From Sciurus carolinensis (Eukaryota; Chordata; Mammalia; Rodentia; Sciuridae): DNA of 64,000 bases. The stretch covers positions 6,035,084 to 6,099,083 of the forward strand of contig NC_062216.1 of assembly GCF_902686445.1 (NCBI RefSeq), written 5' to 3'. The notes beneath the pieces are model-generated. The model was not told the DNA's origin, ran no database searches, and worked only from the letters and a program-made list of their open reading frames with translations. Of the stretch, positions 48,346 through 62,000 are shown piece by piece (within the stretch, counting starts at the first letter, position 1; every line of letters begins with the position of its first letter). The position numbers were made by a program, and so were the translations under genes.

Positions 48346-48862
48346 TGGGTGAGTAAGTTTGGTTTGACATAAGGCAATCAGTAAGTGTATTACTGCACAT
48401 AATTGTCAGGAGGACAAAAATCCCATGAAGATCTCCTCACATGCCCAAAACCAGTTGCCAGAGTCCAGCACCCATTCGTGTTTACAAACCAGAAAAACTA
48501 GGAATAGAGGGAACTGACATCAGAAGCCCACAGGCTATAGCCGATGAATCCAAGGGCAATATTATCCAGGAGAAGAACCGAGAGCATTTTATCTGAACAC
48601 AGAAACAGGACAAGCATGATCACAAACCACACTCCTCTTCGATCAAAACCTCAAACTATAGCCATGAAAATCAAGCAAAAGATGGAAATTAAGTATCCTG
48701 AGTAGACAGAAACAGGGAAAGAGAACGCAAGATGGCCCCGTTGGCTGAGGATAGGATCCTGTATTTAGAAGACCCACAAACTCAGCCAGAAGACCTATAG
48801 AGCTCATAATGAATGAGGCAAGCACTGGAGACAAGGTCAACAACCCAAATCCATCACCAAGA

Positions 48863-48868
48863 TTTATT
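48863..48868 (-). terminator. AATAAA signal of array unit 1 (repeated in most units)
   Basis: GCACAAAATAAATCTTG on the minus strand, about 280 bp downstream of the unit 1 TATA box. Most other units keep the same hexamer at the same offset (for example 50092-50097, 52541-52546, 53771-53776); unit 3 has a changed sequence (TTTTTTTGGGC). Confidence 0.5.
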
Positions 48869-48990
48869 TTGTGCCCCTCAGTAGAAAGACACACAATTTA
48901 AAATGAAACAATCCTTAGCCCAGCACTGAAACCTCCTGCATTCCTTTTCCTCCAATCTATTAATATTTCCAGTAAAAAACTGAAAAACAC

Positions 48991-49350
48991 CTGAAAAGGG
49001 AAATCAATATGAGGTCCCACTGTTCTGCTCTTTTCTGTGAGAAGGTTGTCAGGCAGGTGGCTTCCAGAGGTACAACAGGGCAGGAGATGCTGCCTCCAGG
49101 ATGCCAGGGGAAGGACTAGGGAGGACTTGTCATGGTCCTGGACTTTTATACTGCCCAAGAGTGACGTGAACCATAACGCGGTGAGCTATTGTAACCAACG
49201 GAATCTCCCAGGGGCCATTTCCTGTAAATCCGTGACTCACACCATTGCACCACATGATTCTACCCGGGGTCACTAATTTGCCAATCATTGGGTCCTAGAT
49301 ACTTGCTACTTCCCTGGACCACTTAGTAAATCTTTCTGTGGCAAAAATCT
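48991..49350 (-). promoter_or_regulatory. Array unit 1: TATA promoter and candidate non-coding first exon next to copy B
   Basis: Read on the minus strand: CCAATGATTGGCAAAT (about 49275-49290), TGAGTCA in GTGTGAGTCACGG (about 49232-49244), a CCGTTGGTTACAATAGCTCA block, TCACGTCAC (CRE-like, about 49160-49168), then TATAAAAG at 49143-49150. The presumed start is at about 49115, followed by CCCCTGGCATCCTGGAGGC and a candidate donor CAG|GTGTTTTTC with the exon edge at 48991, giving a first exon of about 125 nt. Splicing to exon a at 47078 would make a copy B transcript. Transcription is inferred, not shown. Confidence 0.6.
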
Positions 49351-52300
49351 TTAAGATTATGTTCAGATTTGACAGGTGGAATGACTAAAATGACTTAGTA
49401 ACCTGACAAATGCAAGATACTCTAAATGGCATTTGGTACTTAATAATTTTGCTTCCTGTGTTCTGAATGATTAAATATCTTTTCTACCTAAGGAAGCCTC
49501 AGTTAAAATTCAAGGATTTCAGTAATTCTATTATTTGTAAGATACACATATGTTTACTACCTGGGGATGCAATTTGGTTGGACATAAGGAAATCAACAAA
49601 TGTATTTCTGCACATATTCATCAGCAGGATAAATATCGCTTGATTATCTCCATGCATGGCCTCCAAAAAGATGCCAGACTCCATCACCCATTTGTGCTTA
49701 CAACACCAGAAAATCTAGGGATAGAGGAAACTGACCCTAGCAGCCCACAGTTTATACCTCACAAATTCAAGGGCAACATTATCCAGGGGAAGAACTGAGA
49801 GCATTTTATCTGAATGCAGAAACAAGACAAGTGTGCCCAAATTCCACACTCCTCTTTAACCTAAATCTTGAGACTGAATCCAAGAAAATCAAGCAAAAGT
49901 TGGAAATTAAGTTTTCTGAGTAGACAGCAAAAGGGAAAGAGAAATCAGATTGGCCCCGATTCCTGAGGACAGGGTCCTGTATTTAGAAGACCCACAAACT
50001 AAGCCAGAAGACTTATAGAGCTCATAATAAATTAGGCAAAGAAGGGCAGAAAACACCAACACTGATAATCCATCAGCCATTTACAGAAAGATTTATTTTG
50101 TGCCCCTCAGTAAAAAGACACATAATTTAAAAAGAAACAATCCTTAGTCCAGCACTGAAAACTCTGGCTTCCTTTTCCTCCAATCTATTAATATTTCCAG
50201 CCACAGTCTGAAAAACACCTGGAAAACGGAAACCAATTTGAGGTCCCACTGTTCTGCTCTTTTCTGTGAGAAGTTTCTCAGACAGGTGGCTTCTGGAGGC
50301 ACAACAGGGAAGGAGATGCAGCCTCCAGGATGCCAGGGGAAGGACTAGTGAGGAATTGTCATGGTCCTGGACTTTTATACTGCCTCAGAGTGACGTGATC
50401 CAAAACGTGAGCTACTGAAAACAACAGAATCTCCCAGGGGCCATTTCCTGTAAATCCGTGACTCACACCATTACATCACATGACTCTACTCAGGGTCACT
50501 GATTTGCCAATCATTGGATCCTAGATACTTGCTGTTTCCCTGGAACACTTTGTCAATCTTTCTGTGGCGAAATCTCTTTAGCATTATGCTGAGATTTGAC
50601 AGGTGGAATAACTATAAGGACTTAGGAACCTGACAAATGCAAGATACTCTAAATGGCATTTGGTACTTACAAATATTGCTTCCTCTGTTCTGAATGATTC
50701 TTTGTCTTGTCTTTCTTCCTAAGGAAGCCTTAGTTAACAGTCAAGGATTTCAAAAATTCTATTATTTTTTAGAAAAACATATGTTTACACCTGGGGATGC
50801 AATTTGGTTGGACATAAGGAAATTAATAAATGTATTTCTGAACATAAACGTGAGGAGACAAATATCGCTTTTTTATCTCATGAATGCTCCCCAAAAGATG
50901 CCATAGTTCACAACCCATTTGAGCTTACAACACCAGAAAATCTAGGGATAGAGGAAACTAACCCTAGCAGCCCACAAGTTATACCTCACAAATCCAAGGG
51001 CAACATTATCCAAGGGAAGAACCGAGACAATTTTATCTGAATGCAGAAACAGGAAAAGCGTGCCCACATTCCACACTCCTCTTTAACCTAAATCTTGAAA
51101 CTGAATCCTTGAAAATCAAGCAAAAATTGGAAATTAAGTATTCTTAGTAGATGGCAACAGGGAAAGAGAACTCAGATTGGACCCAATTGCTGAGGAAAGG
51201 GTCCTGTATTTAGAAGACCCAAAAAAAGCCAGAAGTCCTATAGAGCTCATAATAAATTAGGCAAAGAGGTGGAGAAAAGAGCAACACCCCAAATCAACCA
51301 GCCCTTTACAGCAAGATTTTTTTGGGCCCCTCACTAAAAAGACACACAATTTAAAAAGAAACAATCCTGAGCCCAGCACTTAAACCTCTGGCATTCCTTT
51401 TCCTCCAATCTATTAATATTTCCAGCAAAAATCTGAAAAACACCTGAAAAGGGAAAACAACCTGAGATCCCTGTGTTCTGCTATTTTCTGTGAGAAGGTT
51501 GTCAGACATGTGGCTGCTGGAGGCACAATAGTGAAGGAAATGCAGCCTCCAGGATGCCAGGGGAAAGACTATTGAGGACTTGTCATGGTCCTGGACTTTT
51601 ATACTGCCCCAGAGAGACTTGAACCAAAACGTGAGCTACTGAGACCAATGGAATCTCCCAGGGGACACTTTCTATAAATTCCGTGACTCACACCATTACA
51701 CCACATGACTACTCAGGCTCCCTGATTTGCCAATGATTGGGTCCTAGATACTTGCTGTTTCCCTGGACCACTTTGTCAATCTTTCTGTGGCAAAACTCTT
51801 TAGGATTATGTTCAGATTGACAGGTGGAATAACTATAAGGATTAGGAACCTGACAAATGCAAGATACTCTAAATGGCATTTGGTACTTACTAATTTTGCT
51901 TCCTCTGTTCTGAATGATTTTTTGCCTTGTCTTTCTACCTGGGGAAGCCTTAGTTAAAAGTCAAGGATTTCAATAATTCTATTATTTGTTAGATACACAT
52001 ATGTTTACACCTGGGGATGCAATTTGGTTAGACATAAGGAAATTAATAAATGTATTTCTGCACAAAATTGTGAGCAGAACAAATATCACTTGTTTTTCTC
52101 ATGCATGCCCCACCAAAAGATGCAGGAGTTCATCGCCCATTTGAGCTTACAACACCATAAAATCTAGGGATAGAGGAAACTGACCCTAGCAGCCCACAGT
52201 TTATAGCTCACAAATTCAAGGGCAACATTATCCAGGGGAAGAACAGAGAGCATTTTATCTGAATACAGAAAAAGGACAAGCGTACCCACATTCCACACTC

Positions 52301-55300
52301 CTCTTTAACATAAATCTTGAAACTGTATCCTTGAAAATCAAGCAAAAATTGGATAGTAAGTATTCTGAGTAGTCGGCAACAGGCAAAGAGAACTCAGATT
52401 GGACCCGATTGCTAAGGACTGGGTCCTGCATTTAGAAGACCCACAAACTAAGTCAGAAGACCTATAGAGCTCATAATAAATTAGGCAAAGAAGTGCAGAT
52501 AATACCAACACCCCAAATCAACCAGCCATTTATAGCAAGATTTATTTTGTGCCCCTCAGTAAAAGGACACACAATATAAAATGAAACAATCCTTAGCTCA
52601 GGACTGAAACCTCCGGCATTCCTTTTCCTCCAATCTTTTAATATTTCCAGCAAAAATCTGAAAAATACCTGGAAAAGGGAAAACAACCTGAGATCCCTCT
52701 GTTCTGCTCTTTTCTGTGAGAAGGTTGTGAGACAGGTGGCTGCTGGAGACACAACAGTGCAGGAGATGCTGCCTCCAGGAAGCCAGGGGAAGGACTAGTG
52801 AGGACTTGTTATGGTCTGGACTTTTATACTGTCCCAGGTTGACGTGATCCAAAACGTGAGCTACTGAAACCAATGGAATCTCCTAGGGGCCATTTCCTGT
52901 AAATCCGTGACTCACACCATTATACAACATGACTCTTCTCTGGGTCCCTGATTTGCCAATGATTGGGTCCTAGATACTTGCTGTTTCCCTGGACCACTTT
53001 GTCAATCTTTCTGTGACAAAACTCTTTAGGATTATGTTCAGATTTGGCAGGTGGAATGACAATAAGGACTTCGGAACCTGACAAATGCAAGATACTCTAA
53101 ATGTCATTTGGTACTCACTAATTTTGCTTCCTGTGTTCTGAATGATTATATGTCTTATCTTTCTACCTACGGAAGCCTTAGTTAAAACTCAAGGATTTCA
53201 ATAATTCTATTATTTGTTAGATACACATATGTTTACACCTGGGGATGCAATTTGGTTGGACATAAGGAAATCAATAAATGTATTTCTGCACATAATCGTC
53301 AGCAGAACGAATAACACTTGATTATCTCCTTTTATGGCCTTCCAAAAGATGGCAGACTCCATCACCCATTTTTGCTTCAACACCAGAAAATCTAGGGATA
53401 GAGGAAACTGACCCCAGCAGTGCACAAGTTATAGCTCACAAATCCAAGGGCAACATTATCCAGGGGAAGAACAGAGACCATTTTATGTAAATACAGTAAC
53501 AGGACAAGTGTACCCACATTTCACACTCCTCTTTAACCTAAACCTTGAAACCGTATCCATGAAAATCAAGCAAAAGTTGGAAATTCAGTATTCTGTGTAG
53601 ACAGCAACAGGGAAAGAGAACTCAGATTGGCCCTTTGTGCTGAGGACAGGATCCTGTATTTAGAAGATACACAAAATAAGCCAGAAGACCTATAGAGCTC
53701 ATAATAAATTAGGCACAGAAGTGCAGATGATACCAACACCCCAAATCTACCAGCCATCTAAAGCAAGGTTTATTTTGTGCCCCTCAGTAGAAAGACAAAC
53801 AATTTAAAAAGAAACAATCCTTAGCCCAGCACTGAAACCTCTGCCATTCCTTTTCCTCCAATCTATTAATATTTACAGCAACTATCTGTAAAACACCTGG
53901 AAAAGGGTAACCAAATTGAGATCCCACTTTTCTGTTCTTTTCTGTGAGAAGGTTGACAGACAGGTGGCTGCTGGAGGCACAACAGGGAAGGTGATGCAGC
54001 TTCCAGGATTCCAGGGGAAGGACTAATGTGGACTTTTCATGGTCCTGGACTTTTATACTGCCCCAGAGTGATGTGAACCAAAATGTGAGCTACTGAAACC
54101 AATGGAATCTCCCAGGGGCCATTTCCTGTAAATCCGTGACTCACACCATTACACCACATGACTCTAGTCAGTGTTCCTGATTTGCAAATCATTGGGACCT
54201 AGATACTTGCTGTTTCGCTTGCCAATTTTGTCAATATTTTTGTGGCAAAAACTCTTTAGGATTATGTTCAGATTTGACAGGTGGAATAACTATAAGGACT
54301 TAGGAACCTGAAAAATGCAAGATACTCTAAATGGCATTTGATACTTACTAATTTTTCTTCCTCTGTTCTGAATGATTTTTTGCCTTGTCTTTCTACCTAA
54401 GGAAGCCTTAGTTAAAACTCAAGGCTTTCAATAGTTCTATTATTTGTTAGATACACATATGTTTACACCTGGGGATGCAATTTGGTTGGACATAAGGAAA
54501 TTAATAAATGTATTTCTGCACATAATCATAAGCAGAACAAATATTGCTTGTTTATCTCATGCATGGCTCCCCAAAAGATGCCAGACTCCATCACTCACTT
54601 GTGCTTACAACACCAGAAAATCTAGGGATACAGGAAACTGACCCTATCAGCCCACAGTTTATAGCTCACAAATCCAAGGGCAACATTATCCAGGGGAAGA
54701 ACTGAGAGCATTTTATCTGAATGCAGAAACAGGACAAGCCTGCCTACATTCCACAATCCTCTTTAACCTAAATCTTGAAACTGAATCCATGAAAATCAAG
54801 GAAAAGATGGAAATTCAGTATTCTGTATAGACAGCAACCAGGAAAGAGAACTCAGATTGGCCCCGATTCCTAAGGACAGGGTCCTGTATTTAGAAGAATC
54901 ACAAACTAATCCAGAAGACCTATAGAGCTCATAATAAATTTGGCAAAGAAGTGCAGATAAGACCAACACCCAAAATCCACCAGCCAATTACAACAAGATT
55001 TACTTTGAGCCTCTCAGTAAAAACACACAGAGTTTAAAAAGAAACAATACTTAGCCCAGCACTAAAACCTCTGGCATTCCTTATCCTCCAATCTATTAAT
55101 ATTTCCAGCAACAATCTGAAAAACACCTGGAAAAGGGAAACCAATTTGAAGTCCCACTGTTCTGCTCTTTTCTGCGAGAAGTTTGTCAGACAGGTGGCTT
55201 CTGGAGGCACAACAGGGAAGGAGATGCAGCTTCCAGGATGCCAGGGGAAGGACTAGTGAGGACTCTTCATGGTCCTGGACTTTTATACTGCCCAGAGTGA

Positions 55301-57719
55301 CGTGATCCAAAACGTGAACTACGGAAAGCAACGGCAATTCCCAGGAGCCATTTCCTGTAAATCTGTGATTGACTCACACCGTTACACCACATGACTCTAC
55401 TCAGGGTCCTTGATTTTACAATTATTGGGTCCTAGATACTTACTGTTTCCCTGGACCACTTTGTCAATCTTTTTGTGGCAAAAACTGTTTAGGATTATGT
55501 TCAGATTTGACAATTAGAAAGACTATAAGGACTTAGGATCATGACAAATGCAAGATGCACTAAATGGCATTTGGTACTTACTAATTTTGCTTCCTCTGTT
55601 CTGAATGGTTATTTTTCTTGTCTTTCTACCTAAGGAAGCCTTAGTTAAAAGTCAAGGATTTCAATAATTCTATTATTTGTTAGATACACATATGTTTACT
55701 ACCTGGGGATGCAATTTGGTTCAACATAAGGAAATTAATAAATGTATTTCTGCACATAATCATGAGCTGGACAAATATTGCTTGTTTATCTTGTGCATGA
55801 CCCCCTAAAAGATGCCAGAGTTCATCACCCTTTTGAGCTTACAACACCAGAAAATCTAGGGATAGAGGAAACTGACCCTAGTAGCCCACAGTTTATAGCT
55901 CACAAATCCAAGGGCAACATTATCCAGGGGAAGAACTGAGAGCATTTCATCTGAATGCAGAAACAGGAGAAGCCTGCCTACATTCCACAATCCTCTTTAA
56001 CCTAAATCTTGAAACTGAATCCATGAAAATCAAGGAAAAGTTGGAAATTAAGTATTCTGTGTAGACAGCAACCAGGAAAGAGAACTCAGACTGGACCTTT
56101 GTGCTGAGGACAGGATCCTGTAATTAGAAGATACACAAAATAAGCCAGAAGACTTATACAGCTCATTATAAATTAGGTAAAGAAGTGCAGATAAGACCAA
56201 CACCCCAAATCCACCAGACTTTTCAGCAAGATTCATTTTGTGCCCCTCAGTAGAAAGACACACATTTTAAAATGAAGCAATCCTTAGCCCAGGACTGAAA
56301 CCTCCAGAATTCCTTTTCCTCCATTCGATTAATATTTCCAGAAAAATCTGAAAATCACCTGGAAAAGGAAAAGCAACTTGAGGTCCCACTGTTCTGCTCT
56401 TTTCTGTGAGAAAGTTGTCAGACACGTGGTTTCTGGAAGCACAAAAGGGAAGGAGATGCAGCCTCCAGGATGCCAGGGGAAGGACTAGGGAGGACTTGTC
56501 ATGGTTCTGGACTTTTATACAGCCCCATAATGACGTGATCCAAAACATGAGCTACTGAAACCAATGGAATCTCCCAGGGGCCATTTCCAGGAAATCCGTG
56601 ACTCACACCGTTACACCAAATGACTCTACTCAGGGTCCGTGATTAGCCAATCATTGGGTCGTAGATACTTGCTGTTTCCCTGGACCACATTGTCAATCAT
56701 TCTGTGGCAAAAACTCTTTAGGATTATGTTCAGATTTCACAGGTAGAATGACTATAAGGACTTAGGAAAGTGACAAATGCAAGGTACTCTAAATGGCATT
56801 TGTTCTTTACTAAATTTGCTTCCTCTGATCTGAATGATTATATGTCTTGTCTTTCTACCTAAGGAAGCCTTAGTTAAAAGTCAAGGATTTCAATAATTCT
56901 ATTATTTGTAAGATACACATATGTTTACTACCTGGGGATGCAATTTGGTTGGACATAAGGAAATGAACAAATGTTTTTCTGCACATAATCATCAGCAGGA
57001 AGAATATCGCTTGAATATCTCCTTGCAGGGCTTCCCCAAAAATACCACACTCCATCACCCATTTGTGCTTACAACACCAGAAAATCTAGGGATAGAGGAA
57101 ACTGACCCTAGCAGCCCACAGGTTTTAGCTCACACATCCAAGGGCAACATTATCCAGGGGAAGAACTGAGACCATTTTATCTGAATGCAGAAACAGGACA
57201 AGCGTGCCCACATTCCACACTCCTCTTTAACATAAATCTTGAAACTGTATCCATGAAAATTAAGGAGAAGGTGGAAACTAAGTTTTCTGAATAGACAGCA
57301 ACTGTGAAAGAGAACTCAGATTGGCCCCGATTGCTGAGGACAGGGTACTGTATTTAGCAGACCCACAACCTCAGCCAGAAGTCCTATAGAGATCATAATA
57401 AATTAGGCAAAGAAGTGGAGATAAGACCAACACTCCAAATCCACGAGCCATTTACAGCAAGATATATTTTGCGCCTCTCAGTAAAAAGACACACAATATA
57501 AAATGAAACAATCCTCATCCCAGCACTGAAACCTCCGGCATTCCTTTTCCTCCATTCGATTAATATTTCCAGCAACAATCTGAAAAACACCTGGAGAAGG
57601 GAAAACAACCTGAGGTCCCTCAGTTCTGCTCTCTTCTGTGAGAAGTTTGTCAGACAAGGGACTCCTGGAGGCACAAAAGTGCAAGAGATGCAGCCTCCAG
57701 CATACCAGGGGAAGGACTA

Positions 57720-57800
57720 GTGAGGACTTGTCATGGTCGTGGACTATTATACTGCCCCAGATTGACTTGATCCAAAATATGAGCTACTGAAACCAATGGA
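57720..57800 (-). promoter_or_regulatory. Array unit 8: altered TATA box
   Basis: The TATA box reads TATAATAG (57744-57751) instead of TATAAAAG, and the CRE-like site has become TCAAGTCAA. Probably a weakened unit. Confidence 0.6.
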
Positions 57801-58944
57801 ATCTCCCAGGGGCCATTTCCTGTAAATCCGTGACTCACACCGTTACACCACATGACTCCACTCAGGGTCCCTGATTTGCCAAACATTGGGTCCTAGAACT
57901 TGCTGTTGTTTGGACCACTTTGTCAATCTTTCTGTGGCAATAACTCTTTAGGATTATGTTCAGATTTGACAGGTGGAATCACTATAAAGACTTAGGAACC
58001 TATCAAATCAAGGTACTCTAAATGGCATTTGTTATTTACTAAATTTGCTTCCTCTGTTCGGATGATTATATGTCTTGTGTTTCTACCTAAGGAAGCCTTA
58101 GTTAAAAGACAAGGATTTGAATAATACTATTATTTGTAGGATACACATATGTTTACTATCTGGGGATGCAATTTGGTTGGACATAAGGAAATTAATAAAT
58201 GTATTTCTGCACATAATCATCAGCAGGATGAATATCGCTTGAATATCTCCTTGCAGGGCTTCCCCAAAAATGCCACACTCCATCACCAATTTGTGCTTAC
58301 AACACCAGAAAATCTAGGGATAGAGGAAACTGACCCTAGCAGCCCACAGGTTATTGTTCACACATCCAAGGGCAACATTATCTAGGGGAAGAACCAAGAC
58401 CATTTTATCTGAATGCAGAAACAGGACAAGAGTGCCCACATTCCACACTCCTCTTTAACCTAAATCTTGAAACTGAATCCATGAAATCAAGGAGAAGATG
58501 GAAATTAAGTTTTCTGTGTAGACAGCAACTGTGAAAGAGAACTCAGATTGGCCCCGATTGCTGAGGACAGGGTCCTGTATTTAGAAGACCCACAACCTTG
58601 GCCTGAAGTCCTATAGAGATCATAATAAATTAGGCAAAGAAGTGGAGATAAGACCAACACCCCAAATCAACCAGCCATTTACAGCAAGATTTATTTTGCG
58701 CCCCTCAGTAAAAAGACACACAATATAAAATGAAACAATCCTGAGCCCAGCACTGAAACCTCCGGCATTCCTTTTCCTCCATTTGATTAATATTTACAGC
58801 AACAATCTGAGAAACACCTGGAAAAGGAAAAACAACCTGAGATCCCTCTGTTCTGCTCTTTTCTGTGAGAAGTTTGTCAGACAGGTATCTGCTGGAGACA
58901 CAATAGGGTAGGAGATGCACCCTGCAGGATGCCAGGGGAAGGAC

Positions 58945-59020
58945 TAGTGAGGACTTGTCATGGTCCTGGAGTATTATACTGCCCTAGGGTATCGTGATCC
59001 AAAACGTGAGCTACTGAAAC
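58945..59020 (-). promoter_or_regulatory. Array unit 9: altered TATA box
   Basis: The TATA box reads TATAATAC (58971-58978), and the CRE-like site has become TCACGATAC. The shared T in units 8 and 9 suggests they descend from one variant or exchanged sequence. Confidence 0.6.
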
Positions 59021-62000
59021 CAACAAAATCTCCCAGGGGCCATTTCCTGTAATCCTTGACTTACACCATTACAGCAAATGACTCTACTCAGAGTCCCTGA
59101 TTTGCCAAGCATTGGGTCCTAGATACTTGTTGTTTCCCTGGAACACTTTGTCAATCTTTCTGTGGAAAAACTTTAGGATTATGTTCAGATTGACAGGTGG
59201 AATGACTGTAAGTACTTAGGAACCTGACAAATGCAAGGTACTCTAAATGGCATTTGGTACTGACTAATTTGCTTCCTGTGTTCTGAATGATTATATATCT
59301 TTTCTTTCTATCTAAGGAAGCCTTAGTTAAAATTCAAGATATCAATAATTCTCATATTGGTTACATACACATATGTTTACTACATGGGGATGTAATTTCG
59401 TTGGACATAAGGAAATCAACAAATGTATTTCTGCACATATTCGTCAGCAGGATGAATATCGCTTGATTAGCTCTATGCATGGCCTTCGAAAAGATGCCAG
59501 ACTCCATCACCCATTTGTGCTTACAACACCAGAAAATCTAGGGATAGAGCAAACTGACCCTAGCAATCCACAGTTGATAGCTCACAAATCCAAGGGCAAC
59601 ATTATCCAGTTGAAGAACTGAGAGCATTTTATCTGGATGCAGAATCAAGACAAGCGTGCCCACATTCTACACTCCTCTTTAACCTATATCTTGAAACTGA
59701 ATCCAAGAAAATAAAGCAAAAATTAGAATTTAAGTTTTCTGAGTAGACAGCAACAGGGAAAGAGAAATCAGATTGGCCCCGATTCCTGAAGACAGAGTCC
59801 TGCATTTAGAAGACCCACAAACTAAGCCACAAGACCTATAGAGCTCATAATAAATTAGGCAAAGAAGTGCAGATAAGACCAACACCCCAAATCCACTAGA
59901 CGTTTACAGCAAGATTTATTTTGCGCCCCTCAGTAAAAAGACACACAATTATAAAATGAAACAATCCTTAGCCCAGGACTGAAAACCTCCGGCATTCCTT
60001 TTCCTACAATCTATTAATATTTCCAGCAACAATCTGAAAACACCTGGAAAAGGGAAACAACCTTGAGTCCCTATGTTCTGCTCTTTTCTGTGAGAAAGTT
60101 GTCAGACAGGTGGCTGCTGGAGACACAACAGGGCAGGAGATGCAGCCTCCAGGATGCCAGGGGAAGGACTAGTGAGGACTTGTCATGGTCCTGGACTTTT
60201 ATACTGCCCAGGGTGATGTGATCCGAAACATGAGCTACTGAAACCAATGGAATCTCCGAGAGGCCATTTCCTGGAAATCTGTGACTCGCACTGTTACACC
60301 ACATGACTCTACTCAGGGTGCCTGATTTGCCAATCATTGGGCTCCTAGATACTTGCCTTTTTTCCTGGACCACTTTGTCAATCTTTCTGTGGCAAAAATT
60401 CTTTAGGATTGTGTTCAGATTTGACAGGTGGAAAGACTGAGGACTTAGGAACCTGACAAATGCAAGAAACTTTAAATGACATTTGGTACTTACTAATTTT
60501 GCTTCCTCAGTTCTGAATGATTATTTGTCTTGTCTTTCTACCTAAGGAAGGCTTAGTTAAAAGTCAAGGACTTCAATAATTCTATTATTTGGAAGATACA
60601 TATATGTTTACTACCTGGGCATGAAATTTGGTTGGACTTAAGGAAATCAACAAAGGTATTTCTGCACATTATCGTCAGCAGGACGAATATCGCTTGATTT
60701 TCTCTTGCATGGCCTACCAAAAGATGCTAGACTCCAACAACCATTTGTGCTTACAACACCAGAAAATCTAGGGATAGAGGAAACTGACCCTAGCAACCCA
60801 CAGTTTATAGCTCACAAATTCAAGGGCAACGTTATCCAGGGGAAGAACTGAGAGCATTTCATCTGAATGCAGAAACAGGAAAAGCATGCCTACATTCCAC
60901 ACTCCTCTTTACCATAAATCTTGAAACTGTGTCCATGAAAATCAAGCAAACAGGGGAAATTAAGTGTTCTGTGTAGACAGCAACAGGGAAGGAGATCTCA
61001 GATTGGCCCCGTTTGCTGAGGACAGGATCCTGTATTTAGAAGACCCAAAAACTCAGCCAGAAGTCCTATAGAGCTCATAATAAATTAGGCAAAGAAGTGG
61101 AGATAAGATTAACACCCCAAATCCACCAACCATTTTCAGTAAGATTCATTTTGTCCCCCTCAGTAGAAAGACACACAATTTAAAATGAAACAATCCTTAG
61201 CCCAGCACTGAAACCTCTGGCATTCCTTTTCCTCCAATCTATTAATATTTCCAGCAACAATCTGAAAAACACCTGGAAAAGGGAAACCAATTTGAATTCA
61301 CAATGTTCTGCTCTTTCTGCGAAAAGTTTGTCAGACAGGTGGCTTCTTGAGGCGCAACAGGGAAGGAGATGCAGCCTCCAGGATGCCAGGGGAAGGACTA
61401 GTGAGGACTTGCCATGGTCCTGGACTTTTATACTGCCCCAGAGTGATGTGATCGAAAACGTGAGCTACTGAAACCAATGGAATCTCACAGGGGCCATTTT
61501 CTGGAAATCCCTAACTCACACCGTTACACCACATGACTCTACTCAGTGTCCCTGATTTGTTAAACATTGGGCCCTATACTTTCTGTTTCTCTGGACCACT
61601 TTGTCAATCTTTCTGTGGCAAAAACTCTTTAGGATTATATGCAGATTTAACAGTTGGAATGACTATAAAGACTTAGGAAACTGACAAATGCAAGATACTC
61701 TAAATGGCATTTGGTACTTACTAATTTTGCTTCCTGTGTTCTGAATGATTATAAATCTTGTCTTTCTACCTAAGGAAGCCTTAGTTAACAGTCAAGGATT
61801 TCAATAATTCTATTATTTGTTAGATACACATATGTTTACTACGTGGGGATGCAATTTGGTGACATAAGGAAATTAATAAATGTATTTCTGCACATAATTG
61901 TGAGCAGAACAAATATCGCATGTTTATCTCCTTGCATGCCCACCCAAAAGATGCCAGAGTTCATCACCCATTTGAGCTTACAACACCATAAAATCTAGGG

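Noticed and set aside
48898..49158. Minus-strand ORFs of 80-100 codons recurring in array units (DHDKSSLVLPLASW type)
   Set aside because: The frame runs through the TATA box and its ATG lies upstream of the presumed start site. The first ATG after the TATA gives only about five codons, and frames differ between units. Most likely a by-product of repeat similarity.
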